IMG/VR virus record: IMGVR_UViG_3300025087_000713
Location: 1 to 46,252 of that record
Length of the DNA stretch: 46,252 bases
Origin: a virus
Reading direction: 5' to 3' (one strand)
Part shown: in pieces, positions 38,614 through 46,252 of the stretch
How the letters are laid out: each line of letters begins with the position of its first letter
Position numbering within the stretch: the first letter of the stretch is position 1
Notes under the pieces: generated by a model
Seen by the model: the letters and a program-made list of their open reading frames with translations, nothing else
Database searches by the model: none
What the model was told of the DNA's origin: nothing
Translations under genes and position numbers: made by a program

Positions 38614-39625
38614 AGCTGTTCTTCAAAATAATAGTCAAGCACGTGCAAGAAAAGCTGAAGGAATCATAGCTCGTGTTCTTGGCGAAGATTTTGGCTATGG
38701 CGGCTATAAACGTGAGGGTGATAAACTTGATATTGAAGATAGAAAGTCTTTGATGATTGGTGTCTTGCTGAAAATGGACACCGCCTCTTTGAATACTTTT
38801 GTTAATGACAGACGTAAAGGTCGTGACCTTGAACCGATTTTAGTTGACAGACGTGATATCTATGATTTTCGGAAAGGTTATGCTGAACTCATTGACCAAG
38901 CATACATCGCTGTCGCAACTTATATTGGTGACCTTCATCCTTACGCTGACAAAATTCATCGTGTTGGATTGTATAATGATATTATAGAGGCTCTTGAAGA
39001 TATTCCATCAGAATTGGCTTTAGGTGCCACAGAGTTAACAGTCAAGAAAGCAAACTTGCTTTTGAAGACTATGGGTGCTTTGAATGCTGAAATGGGTGAT
39101 AAGACGCTTCTTGACTTCTTTCGACCAAAAGGTAAGAAGTATTCAATTGAAGATGAGGGAAAAGAAAAAACCTTCAGTAAAGATGAGGTTGAAAAACTTC
39201 TCACAGAAAAATTTAGCAATCAACTTCCAGTTGCAACATCTAAGAAAATTGAGTTTACCGATTATACTAATTGTGCTAATGGTGAGTCACTTAATGGTAA
39301 TACTATTTGCTGGAATGATAGTATGTGTGGTGGCTCTGGTGGAAAGATTTGTGCGGTTCAAAATGGCGACATCCAAAGGTGTCCCAAATTCTTAAATAAA
39401 ACACTTCTTGAAGATAAAGAGTGGATATTGAGAATGAGGGAAAAAGTTGGATTAAATTATCGTGATATTGCGATGATGTGTGGTGCTGATAAGCTTGATG
39501 ACGACATTAAAGAAAAACTGAAATACTATTTTGCCAAACATGGAATTGATGGAAGCATCGGATTCAACTCAGGAAATCCCAAATGGACAGGACGAGAAGC
39601 GGATAGTTCAGAAGCAGCTGGATAA
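38600..39625 (+). CDS. Probable small terminase subunit
   Basis: This 341-residue protein precedes the large terminase and overlaps it. The N-terminal part is helical and basic (QARARKAEGIIARVLGEDFG). A C-terminal cysteine-rich segment (NCANGES, ICWNDSMC, KICAVQNGDIQRC) and a helix-turn-helix-like WILRMREKVGLNYRDIAMMCGAD follow. It is longer than typical small terminases. The start at 38600 lies before the endolysin stop. The HTH-like end may read packaging sites. Confidence 0.6.
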   Translation: MPTIKAVLQNNSQARARKAEGIIARVLGEDFGYGGYKREGDKLDIEDRKSLMIGVLLKMDTASLNTFVNDRRKGRDLEPILVDRRDIYDFRKGYAELIDQAYIAVATYIGDLHPYADKIHRVGLYNDIIEALEDIPSELALGATELTVKKANLLLKTMGALNAEMGDKTLLDFFRPKGKKYSIEDEGKEKTFSKDEVEKLLTEKFSNQLPVATSKKIEFTDYTNCANGESLNGNTICWNDSMCGGSGGKICAVQNGDIQRCPKFLNKTLLEDKEWILRMREKVGLNYRDIAMMCGADKLDDDIKEKLKYYFAKHGIDGSIGFNSGNPKWTGREADSSEAAG

Positions 39626-41204
39626 GCTGGTTTTTGAATCATTCTTCATCTTTCTTCTTGAAAAATGGCGTATATCATCTGGCGAGCATATTGGTGAACA
39701 ATTCTCGATGGCTGATATGCCATGTTTGGTGGATATAGTTAAGGATGACCATCCTTTCAGAGTTATCTTAAAATCAGCACAATCGAGAATATCTGAGATT
39801 CACGTTGCTGAAGCTTTACATGATTGTATAAAAGAAAAAGGAAATGTGTTGTACACGTTTCCAGCTGGTGAGCAGATGCAACAGTTTGTTGATGCTCGTG
39901 CAAGACCAGCGGTGATGAATAACCCGTTTTTGTCGAAGTATATTACTGGTTCGCTGAACTTAAAGAAGTTCAATATAAATAGAAACAGTTTATACTTTCG
40001 TGGCACTCAAAAACGTCAGCAAATGATTTCAGTTGATGCTTCTAAATTATACGCTGATGAAATTGCTGAATATGAAGATGGCTCAATTATAAATACTTTG
40101 GATAAACGTCTTGGTGCCGCCAAGAAGCCCAAAAGACGTTATTATTCAACGCCAAAGTTTAGTGGTTCTGATATTGCGTTATACTATTATGGTTCTGAAG
40201 TTCAAAAAGAACGTGGTTCAGACCAAAGAGTTTGGACGATTCAATGTGAGCGTTGCGGTCAATGGAACGAAGATTTATTGTGGTTTGAGAATGTTCTTGA
40301 TTTGAATGAAAAGGACATCAAGTTTTCGTTCTATCAACCTGATGCAATAGTTATTTGTCGTAAGTGTAAAAAACCTTTGAATAGGTTAAGCGTTGGTGAG
40401 TGGGTTGCTAAACTTACAAAGAACTCTGATTATTGTCACGGATACCATATCAGTAAGTTGTTTGCTCCAACAGCAAACTTAAATGATATGATGCTGGATT
40501 CTAAAAATCCTGTCAAAGAGCAGGAATTTTGGAATTCAGATATGGGGCTACCTTATGAGGTCAAAGGGTCAAGACTTACTGATGCTGTTATTGATAATGC
40601 TCGTGGCACTCATTTGCTTATTCATAAATCTTCTGACGAGTGCCATGTTGGCGTTGACATAGGTAGTCAAATTCACATTGTTGTCAATACTATAACAAAT
40701 GAAGGTAAGTTAAAAACAATTGCTGTTCGTGAGGCGGATGATTGGAAAGATTTGGAATACATCTATTCTGATTTTAGGGTTCGTAGTTGTGTTATTGATA
40801 TGAATCCTGATAAAGATGAGGCAATTGAATTCCAGAAAAATCACGACCATGTATATTTAGCATATTTCAAGCAACATCTCGAACAGACTTCACTTCAATA
40901 TGAAATGCAAGATGATGATATTGTGGCTGTGCATAGAAGTTTGTTAATGTTGAATACTCTTGATTTAGTTGCTGAAAAGAAAATTATATTTCCAATTGAT
41001 GTAAAGACAGTTCGTGATTTCTATGAACATTTGAAAGCTCCAATTCGTGCATTAAAGCAAGACTTGAAAGGTGATTGGATTACTTGGTTTCCACAGACAA
41101 AGAATCCAGACCATTACTTCTTTGCACTACTGTACAGTGTAGTTGCCAGTCAATTACGACCAAAACCTGCTGTTTTTAGAGTGTTAAACAAACTCGGATT
41201 ATGA
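39540..41204 (+). CDS. Large terminase subunit (GpA-like)
   Basis: This 554-residue motor has an ATPase domain: RVILKSAQSRISEIH near 72-86 is the Walker A region, and ISVDASKLYADEIAEYED near 160-178 Walker B. A GpA-like zinc knuckle (CERCGQW, CRKCKK) follows. The nuclease domain has VGVDIG, VIDMNPDKDEA and NPDHYFFALLYSVVA. Compared with the common KSAQ-x-G form, the Walker A lacks the glycine. Start 39540 or 39549 is uncertain because no strong ribosome site is visible in the overlap with the upstream gene. Confidence 0.85.
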   Translation: MELMEASDSTQEIPNGQDEKRIVQKQLDKLVFESFFIFLLEKWRISSGEHIGEQFSMADMPCLVDIVKDDHPFRVILKSAQSRISEIHVAEALHDCIKEKGNVLYTFPAGEQMQQFVDARARPAVMNNPFLSKYITGSLNLKKFNINRNSLYFRGTQKRQQMISVDASKLYADEIAEYEDGSIINTLDKRLGAAKKPKRRYYSTPKFSGSDIALYYYGSEVQKERGSDQRVWTIQCERCGQWNEDLLWFENVLDLNEKDIKFSFYQPDAIVICRKCKKPLNRLSVGEWVAKLTKNSDYCHGYHISKLFAPTANLNDMMLDSKNPVKEQEFWNSDMGLPYEVKGSRLTDAVIDNARGTHLLIHKSSDECHVGVDIGSQIHIVVNTITNEGKLKTIAVREADDWKDLEYIYSDFRVRSCVIDMNPDKDEAIEFQKNHDHVYLAYFKQHLEQTSLQYEMQDDDIVAVHRSLLMLNTLDLVAEKKIIFPIDVKTVRDFYEHLKAPIRALKQDLKGDWITWFPQTKNPDHYFFALLYSVVASQLRPKPAVFRVLNKLGL

Positions 41205-42787
41205 ATATAATTGACATTTACTCAAGAATGACATCACTGGCAAAGAACAGAAGGCTTGGTTCTTGGGCTGATGCTGTTGAAATTGAGAGTTTATTTCGTT
41301 CTCATTCTGAAATTATAATTGAGAACTGGTATATGTATTATGGTTTACACAATCTTTTCTTGCAACGATTTGAAGGTGAAGACGACCAAACATTTGCAAA
41401 GCGTGTATTTACATCAACCGTTGAAAATCACGTTAAGTTTATTCTCAACACAATTGCAAGTTATTTGTATCCAAATCCTGATTCGTTAAAACGATACGTT
41501 GAACGTGATGGAAGCACTGACAAGAATTTGATGAAAGTGTTACAGGATAGCGTTTGGAATCATAACAAATTCAATACGATTGATGTTGGCAAGGCTTTGA
41601 ATGCTCTTGTAACTGGTTACACGATTGTTCAACGAAGTTTGTATGATGTCCGAACTGATAGACCTTTCGCTCCAATATCCGATAATACTCAAAGAGCAAA
41701 GTTTGGTTACATCAAAAAGAAATTGATTGACTCTTCAAAAGCAATCCCATTGCCATATATGGATGAGTTTGGAGCTTTACATGAAGATAGACTTGGGGCA
41801 ATAGTCTTCATGGCGACAACTGATAATTATGTTGGCGTTCCCGATTTGATGAAGTTGATGGATAAGAAGCTGACAAATATCGAAGTTCTTGAATATGTTG
41901 ATGATACTTATTGGTTCAAATGGACTCGCACTGAACGCAACAAAGATTGGATTAGAGTTGACGTCAATCCTGGAACTCCATACGTAAACAAGAATCCATT
42001 TGGAGATATCAACGCATTATTTACTGTTTACAAGAACTTTGGTGACCCATTCCAGCTTACGGGAAACTCTGAAGTTACTGATTTAAAATCTATCAATCTC
42101 GAGATTGATGAGCTTGGAAATGCTGATAAAGAAACAATTAGATATCATTCATATCCAATTTTAACAGCTTTTGGTGGTGCGACAGTTCCGACCAATTTTG
42201 TCAGAACCAAGAACGCTATTCTTGAAACTGACAAATCTAAAGACAAAGCTGATTACAAGTATTTAGTTTGGGAAGGTAACCTTACAGAATCAAAAGACCG
42301 TCAAGAAACAATGCGAAGGGTAATGTCAAGTATTAGTGGTGTATCGCTGATTACTCGTGGTTTCTTGAAAGATATTGGTCAAATTCGTAGTGGACCACCT
42401 TTGAAAGCTTTATTCTCATCGGATAAAACTTCGATGAATTTACGCTTCACTTCTTTTGAAGAATGCGAAGCACTTGATATGAAAAATGATGTCAGGTTCT
42501 ATGAAAAAGTAACTGGACAAAATTTTGATGTAGATAAGACTGTTGTCTACAAAGCTAAGTTTGATAGAGATTTCCTTGGTCTTGATGAATTGCTTGATGC
42601 TCAAGTTAAACAGCTTGAAGTTGAAGCTGGTGAGGATATGTTCGCAATTATGAAGACGACACATCCTGAATGGACTGACGAAAAAATCAACAAAGCAATC
42701 AAAGATTTTAAGGAACAAAAAGAAAAACAAGAATCAAAACAGTTTACTTCTGATTCTGAAGTAAAGGGTGCAGAACAAAACAAATAA
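41201..42787 (+). CDS. Portal protein
   Basis: This 528-residue protein starts on the terminase stop (ATGA). It has portal-like order: an N-terminal helical wing, KFILNTIASYLYPNPDSLKRY, a beta-rich middle, a YHSYPILTAFGGATVP segment near 315, then RSGPPLKALFSSDKTSMNLRF near 390, which suits the stem/wing helices. A long coiled and charged tail follows. It forms the 12-subunit ring through which DNA enters the head. Confidence 0.85.
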   Translation: MNIIDIYSRMTSLAKNRRLGSWADAVEIESLFRSHSEIIIENWYMYYGLHNLFLQRFEGEDDQTFAKRVFTSTVENHVKFILNTIASYLYPNPDSLKRYVERDGSTDKNLMKVLQDSVWNHNKFNTIDVGKALNALVTGYTIVQRSLYDVRTDRPFAPISDNTQRAKFGYIKKKLIDSSKAIPLPYMDEFGALHEDRLGAIVFMATTDNYVGVPDLMKLMDKKLTNIEVLEYVDDTYWFKWTRTERNKDWIRVDVNPGTPYVNKNPFGDINALFTVYKNFGDPFQLTGNSEVTDLKSINLEIDELGNADKETIRYHSYPILTAFGGATVPTNFVRTKNAILETDKSKDKADYKYLVWEGNLTESKDRQETMRRVMSSISGVSLITRGFLKDIGQIRSGPPLKALFSSDKTSMNLRFTSFEECEALDMKNDVRFYEKVTGQNFDVDKTVVYKAKFDRDFLGLDELLDAQVKQLEVEAGEDMFAIMKTTHPEWTDEKINKAIKDFKEQKEKQESKQFTSDSEVKGAEQNK

Positions 42788-42799
42788 GGAAAATTGTAT

Positions 42800-43069
42800 A
42801 TGGAAAAGAAATCTGAGAAACAAAGCGATTATAGTGGTGTTGTGCTTTGGTTTGCTGACCATCTGGGATATGGATTTATTCAATGTCCAGATTTCACCCA
42901 AAACATTTTTGCTCATTATACACGTATAATGACAAACGAAAAGTTCAAAACTTTGTCAAAGGGACAGCATGTTGCGTTTGAGGTTGCTGAAACTGACAAA
43001 AGACCAATGGCAATCAACATTCGTGAGAATAAAATCATAAAAGTTGCTGTAACACAAATAACTCAATAG
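42800..43069 (+). CDS. Cold-shock-domain protein
   Basis: This 89-residue protein starts at the ATG behind AAGGA. It has a cold-shock OB fold: SGVVLWFADHLGYGFIQ contains RNP1 (GYGFIQ), and NIFAHYTRIM contains RNP2 (IFAHYT), followed by KGQHVAFEVAET. It would bind single-stranded RNA or DNA, and can act as an RNA chaperone or antiterminator. It lies between portal and scaffold genes, an unusual place, and may regulate late mRNA. Confidence 0.85.
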   Translation: MEKKSEKQSDYSGVVLWFADHLGYGFIQCPDFTQNIFAHYTRIMTNEKFKTLSKGQHVAFEVAETDKRPMAINIRENKIIKVAVTQITQ

Positions 43070-43091
43070 CCACAATAAGGAGAACTGTACA

Positions 43092-43733
43092 ATGGGACTC
43101 GTAAAATTTGGACAACAGACTCTTACAATTGATACTGTGCCTGATGGCTCAATCATTCTTTCTGAATCCGATTACAGGAGAATGACGGATACATCCAATG
43201 CGTATCTTTCTTTGAAATCACGAATACCTGTCGGAGTTGACGAAACTCAGTTGGGCGTTCTGGTTGAGAAAGGTCAGCGTTACGACACAGTCAATCAAGA
43301 GCTGGTAAATACGAAAACTTCCTTGACGGATGTTCAAAAGAAACTGGAAACAGCTTCTGTAAAACTTCCTGAAGGATTCACAATTGAAAAATGGAACCAA
43401 CTTACCCAGCGAGAACAAAAGGAAATTCGTGACGGTAAAATCTCTGTTCACACTAAAAACGTGATGGAGAAATTAGCGAAAGAAAATCCAAATGTTCCAG
43501 CTCCAGAAGTTGACAGCAAGTTTTTACCTGCTGACAAAGTGGCAAGTTTTGACCCAGACGCTCAGAACGCTGAGCAAACATGGGCTACGATTCTCGCTGA
43601 AGGGTATAAAGCACAAACTGAATTTCTGAAAAAGCATCAGTCAAGCGTTCCTCCAACTCCAGACCTTGGTGGTGCTGGTGGTGGTAGTCCAGCTCCAACT
43701 GATGCTCAAATATCTGGTATCGCTCAATTATAG
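43092..43733 (+). CDS. Scaffolding protein
   Basis: This 213-residue protein lies directly before the major capsid gene. It is helical with a central coiled coil (LVEKGQRYDTVNQELVNTKTSLTDVQKKLETA), then a charged part. It ends in a glycine/proline-rich linker (GGAGGGSPAPTDAQ). This is the usual layout of a scaffold whose C-terminus contacts the capsid protein. AAGGAG precedes the ATG. No protease domain was recognised. Confidence 0.75.
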   Translation: MGLVKFGQQTLTIDTVPDGSIILSESDYRRMTDTSNAYLSLKSRIPVGVDETQLGVLVEKGQRYDTVNQELVNTKTSLTDVQKKLETASVKLPEGFTIEKWNQLTQREQKEIRDGKISVHTKNVMEKLAKENPNVPAPEVDSKFLPADKVASFDPDAQNAEQTWATILAEGYKAQTEFLKKHQSSVPPTPDLGGAGGGSPAPTDAQISGIAQL

Positions 43734-43742
43734 GGATAAAAT

Positions 43743-44738
43743 ATGTCTGACATGTTGACTCCTGCGGGTGGATACGGTAATCTTTTTGGTTACAATGTAA
43801 CCAATATCCGTGCAGATGGTTTTGAGGTTCAGAATATGGGTCGTGAAGTTTTGCGACTTGCTCTTCCTCAACTCGTGTTTGCTATGGGTATGCAAGAATC
43901 ACGTAACGCTTTTGGCGTGGGCAAAGGTGGCACTTTCACAGTTCCGATTTTCAAGGACTGGGGTGCTCCAGCTACTGTATCGCCATTGGTATCGGGAACT
44001 TCTATCGGTCTTGGAACTCAAAAGACTGACAGTGTCTCGATGTCCATATACGAATACGGCACTGGTATTGCCTATGAAAAGCTTGGTGATTGGATGACTG
44101 ATATCAATCTCCGTAGGCAAATCGAACAGACTTTGGGCAATCACACTGCAAGAATGTTGAACTGGCTTGACTATGATACTTTAGTCAATACTACGTTCAG
44201 TATTGAAGTTCCTGCAACTGGTTCTTACACGGCTCTTCTTGGAACAAACCGTATCGGTGTTGTCGCTACGGCTTGGGGTGAACTCGGTTATGGCGGTGTT
44301 GCGTTAGTTCGTGACACGTTCAAAAATAACGTGGTAGCTCCCAAGACTTCTCGTGGTAAGTATCTGTGGTTCGCCACTCCTGAAACTCTCCGTAATTTGA
44401 AAGCTGGTTCAGTGTTCCAAAACCAAGTGCTTTATAGCAAAATTTCTTCACCTTCGTTCCAAGTCTTGGGCGAATTTGAGGACTTCTTGTTCGTTGAAAC
44501 CAGCGAACAACTTGGCAAGGGAACATCAATCGTCACGGGTGCAAATTCGGCTGGATTTGGCTTTGGGCTCACGCCTAAAGTTTACTTCTATAAGGATTAT
44601 GGCTCTGACGCTGAACGTCTCCAAGTTTGGAAAACTTTGTTCTATCGTGGACAAGGTCCAATCTTCCGAGACAAAGGCACGACCTGTATCGTTGTTCGCT
44701 CCAAGTCGGGTGCTTTCAACTACGGTGGTTTGGGTTAG
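43743..44738 (+). CDS. Major capsid protein (N4-gp56-like, HK97 fold)
   Basis: This 331-residue protein matches the N4-gp56-type capsid family: GGTFTVPIFKDWG near 61-73, then YEYGTGIAYEKLGDWMTDINLRRQIEQTLGNHTARMLNWLDYDTL near 100-145. It has KYLWFATPETLRNL and a C-terminal RDKGTTCIVVRS segment. No cleavable N-terminal delta domain is visible, which fits a separate scaffold. It is followed by a terminator, as expected of an abundant subunit. Confidence 0.85.
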   Translation: MSDMLTPAGGYGNLFGYNVTNIRADGFEVQNMGREVLRLALPQLVFAMGMQESRNAFGVGKGGTFTVPIFKDWGAPATVSPLVSGTSIGLGTQKTDSVSMSIYEYGTGIAYEKLGDWMTDINLRRQIEQTLGNHTARMLNWLDYDTLVNTTFSIEVPATGSYTALLGTNRIGVVATAWGELGYGGVALVRDTFKNNVVAPKTSRGKYLWFATPETLRNLKAGSVFQNQVLYSKISSPSFQVLGEFEDFLFVETSEQLGKGTSIVTGANSAGFGFGLTPKVYFYKDYGSDAERLQVWKTLFYRGQGPIFRDKGTTCIVVRSKSGAFNYGGLG

Positions 44739-44747
44739 TAGTCGAAG

Positions 44748-44778
44748 TGATGGTGGATTGCTTCCACCATCATTTTCT
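44748..44778 (+). terminator. Factor-independent terminator after major capsid gene
   Basis: Arms TGATGGTGGA (44748-44757) and TCCACCATCA (44763-44772) pair perfectly over 10 bp around TTGCT; a TTTTC tract follows. It lies 10 bases after the capsid stop and would raise the capsid transcript. The loop and style resemble the terminator after the tail tube gene. Confidence 0.7.
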
Positions 44779-44834
44779 AAAGTTTTTAGAACATTTGAAC
44801 TTATTACATTTGTTCATTAAGTTTGGAGTTAAAG

Positions 44835-45140
44835 ATGGGTTATCTGTCTGAAACTATCGCACTTGGCACTGTGAAAACACTTGCAATGCCACCGCAAAAA
44901 TTTGCGGCTCCATTGAAAATGTTCCAAATCATCAATCATGGACCAGATGCTCTTAGTCATGGAGTATTTGAATGGTCGGCTGATGAAATAACATGGGGAA
45001 CACTCGCAAGTGTTGGTGCAGTTGCGGCTGATGCTGATGCTTGGTATGCTTTACCAGATGGTCGTCCGTTTATAAAGTTTTCAGCGGCTTCAGGTTCTGG
45101 AGAAGTAGCAAGCATTACTTACAAAGCTTGGTTTGAATAA
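44835..45140 (+). CDS. Head decoration-like protein (paralog 1)
   Basis: This 101-residue protein starts at MGYLSETIALG behind GGAG. It is beta-rich and ends in SITYKAWFE. Shared blocks with the next protein (lipid-free K-F-IIN-G, TWGT, YALPDGRP, AxGSGxxxSI) show that the two are duplicates. Position after the capsid gene and before a glycosyltransferase suggests a surface head protein or a neck protein. Confidence 0.6.
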   Translation: MGYLSETIALGTVKTLAMPPQKFAAPLKMFQIINHGPDALSHGVFEWSADEITWGTLASVGAVAADADAWYALPDGRPFIKFSAASGSGEVASITYKAWFE

Positions 45141-45179
45141 TAGAACATTCACAATTATTCATTTTGATTTGAGGTTTCT

Positions 45180-45488
45180 ATGTTTGAAACTGGTGTATTC
45201 AAAATTATTGGTGTCACGAAAGCGGCTATCATTCCTGATAGATATATCGCTCCTGGTGCCAAAACGTTTACCCTGATAAACTATGGGCAAACGATGTCTC
45301 CTGTGGTCGTTGAGTATTCTAACGACCTGTCGACCTGGGGAACAGCTGATGGAACGAGTTTTGGTAGCTTGGCTGCCACTTCTCAAGCCTATTCGTATCT
45401 CATCGATGGGCGTCCATATTGGCGTGTTCAAGGTGCAGTTGGAACGGCTGGTGCCACGTCTTACGGCACTTGGGTAGTAAATTATTAA
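45180..45488 (+). CDS. Head decoration-like protein (paralog 2)
   Basis: This 102-residue protein starts behind GAGG. It shares with its neighbour the block order KTFTLINYG, STWGTADGT, YSYLIDGRPYW and ATSYGTWVV. It is beta-rich with no cysteine. The two genes are 39 bases apart and likely arose by duplication. They could decorate the head or be the glycosyltransferases' acceptors; this is inferred from neighbourhood only. Confidence 0.6.
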   Translation: MFETGVFKIIGVTKAAIIPDRYIAPGAKTFTLINYGQTMSPVVVEYSNDLSTWGTADGTSFGSLAATSQAYSYLIDGRPYWRVQGAVGTAGATSYGTWVVNY

Positions 45489-45502
45489 ACTTTGGAGAAC
45501 AT

Positions 45503-46219
45503 ATGGTAAATGGTAAAACTGTATCTTTGTGCATGGTCGTTTACAATTCAAGCGATTTGTGCGAAAGAGCAATAAATTCTGTAAAATCAATCATTGATGA
45601 GGTCGTGATTGTGGATCAAGGTTCGTCTGCAAGTGATTCAGAGAAATTGAAGTCACTTGCAGATGTTTACCTCAAGACAACCAACAAAGGTAATGCTGAC
45701 TATGATAGACAGTATTGTTATGCGTTGGCTACAAAGGATTACATTCTTGCTCTTGATGCTGATGAGTTTTTTGACGAAGTTGAATTAAAGAAAATCAATT
45801 CTGTATTTGAATATGATTTTCACGTTGTTTGGTTTCTGTTCAAAAATCTCGTTGTTCACGGAGAAGTTGAATTTGATATAAAAGATATTCTTGGTGGCGA
45901 TGACCCACATCCAAGATTATGGAAAAGAGAGATTGAGTTTCAAGGCACGAAGACAAGTCCTGTTAAGTGGCCCCATGAAGCACACAAGTTTCCTGCAATG
46001 ATATCTGATAAGCAGATATTCTCAGAAACTTTTGTTACTCATCGGAGAGAACTTGCCAATATCGTGAGAACTCATCTTCATCGTGGAAAAAATATCCATC
46101 CACAAGCACAGGAATTGGAAAGAAATTTCGTGAAAGCTGTGCTTAGCAAGTTCAAGTTTGAAACAAAGTCTGAACTTAATAAACAATTCCCTGAATTACG
46201 GCATTATTTGAAAGGCTGA
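45503..46219 (+). CDS. Family 2 glycosyltransferase (second)
   Basis: This 238-residue protein has a GT-A fold: VSLCMVVYNSSDLCERAINSV at 8-27, VIVDQGSSASDSEK at 36-48 and the DxD motif LDADEFF near 84-90. A later KWPHEAHKF supplies histidines. It starts behind GGAG. It follows the decoration-like genes and lies next to the window end; the other glycosyltransferase is at the start. Both probably act on phage structural proteins. Sugar donor unknown. Confidence 0.85.
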   Translation: MVNGKTVSLCMVVYNSSDLCERAINSVKSIIDEVVIVDQGSSASDSEKLKSLADVYLKTTNKGNADYDRQYCYALATKDYILALDADEFFDEVELKKINSVFEYDFHVVWFLFKNLVVHGEVEFDIKDILGGDDPHPRLWKREIEFQGTKTSPVKWPHEAHKFPAMISDKQIFSETFVTHRRELANIVRTHLHRGKNIHPQAQELERNFVKAVLSKFKFETKSELNKQFPELRHYLKG

Positions 46220-46223
46220 ACAT

Positions 46224-46252
46224 ATGGACAACAAGGAAAATTTGCAAATGTC
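46224..46252 (+). CDS. Partial or very short frame at the window end
   Basis: An ATG at 46224 opens a frame (MDNKENLQM) that runs to the window edge. If the ends join, it would close after 15 codons in a TGA overlapping the ATG at 16 (ATGA). That fits tight coupling to the first gene. As it stands it is only a truncated frame. Confidence 0.3.

Noticed and set aside
16-46219. Glycosyltransferases as DNA-base modifiers
   Set aside because: No hydroxymethylase or nucleotide-modifying partners were recognised, and both enzymes lie among structural genes, so protein targets seem likelier.
1-46252. CRISPR array, integrase or insertion sequence
   Set aside because: No regularly spaced repeats, no recombinase motifs and no transposase frame with terminal repeats were seen.

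Overview
The window looks like almost all, or all, of the genome of a low-GC tailed bacteriophage. It carries terminase, portal, scaffold, N4-gp56-like major capsid protein, tail tube, frameshifted tail chaperone, a 1233-residue tape measure, tail-tip proteins, amidase endolysin, and a replication/recombination set. No sheath gene is seen and the tape measure is long, so a siphovirus is the simplest reading. No integrase or classical repressor was recognised, which suggests a lytic phage. The host cannot be named. Strong Shine-Dalgarno sites before most genes argue against a Bacteroidota host, and a lipobox lipoprotein suggests, but does not prove, a Gram-negative host.

Layout: two transcription arms diverge from a non-coding region at 34786-35051 and converge at 15021-15024. 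Rightward (+): 35052-38613 holds a membrane/coiled-coil protein, a LamG fibre, a holin candidate and the endolysin. Then come packaging and head genes (38600-45488), a glycosyltransferase (45503-46219) and, across the window ends, a second glycosyltransferase (16-726), connector and tail-tube genes, and tail genes to 15024. The two ends make sense if joined: the open frame at 46224 would close exactly at the first gene. The sequence may therefore be a circularly permuted genome cut at an arbitrary point. Leftward (-): 34785 down to 15021 holds, in order of transcription, a nuclease and small DNA-binding regulators, more than 25 tiny mostly unknown genes, a primase, a zinc protein, RecT, an SSB-like protein, a tRNA-like element, Dam methylase, a DnaB-type helicase, two DnaQ-fold exonucleases, an HD phosphohydrolase, a RecU-type resolvase and a zinc ribbon. 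There is no DNA polymerase gene, so host polymerase is presumably recruited.

The most unusual signals are non-coding. A two-part element (TTCCTAA, then GGAAAAAYGCTACA 66-67 bases downstream) occurs three times, each in a gene-free interval and always facing the following genes. A tRNA-shaped sequence at 22300-22367 has acceptor, D and T arms but a tiny GTAA-capped hairpin where the anticodon arm should be. A roughly 210-base multi-hairpin region (27629-27838) precedes an isolated gene closed by a strong terminator. Related CATGCTAT inverted repeats lie in two early intergenic regions. Among the proteins, two glycosyltransferases beside duplicated head-surface candidates suggest a glycosylated capsid, a lipoprotein beside the tail hub suggests superinfection exclusion, and a cold-shock-domain protein sits inside the head operon.
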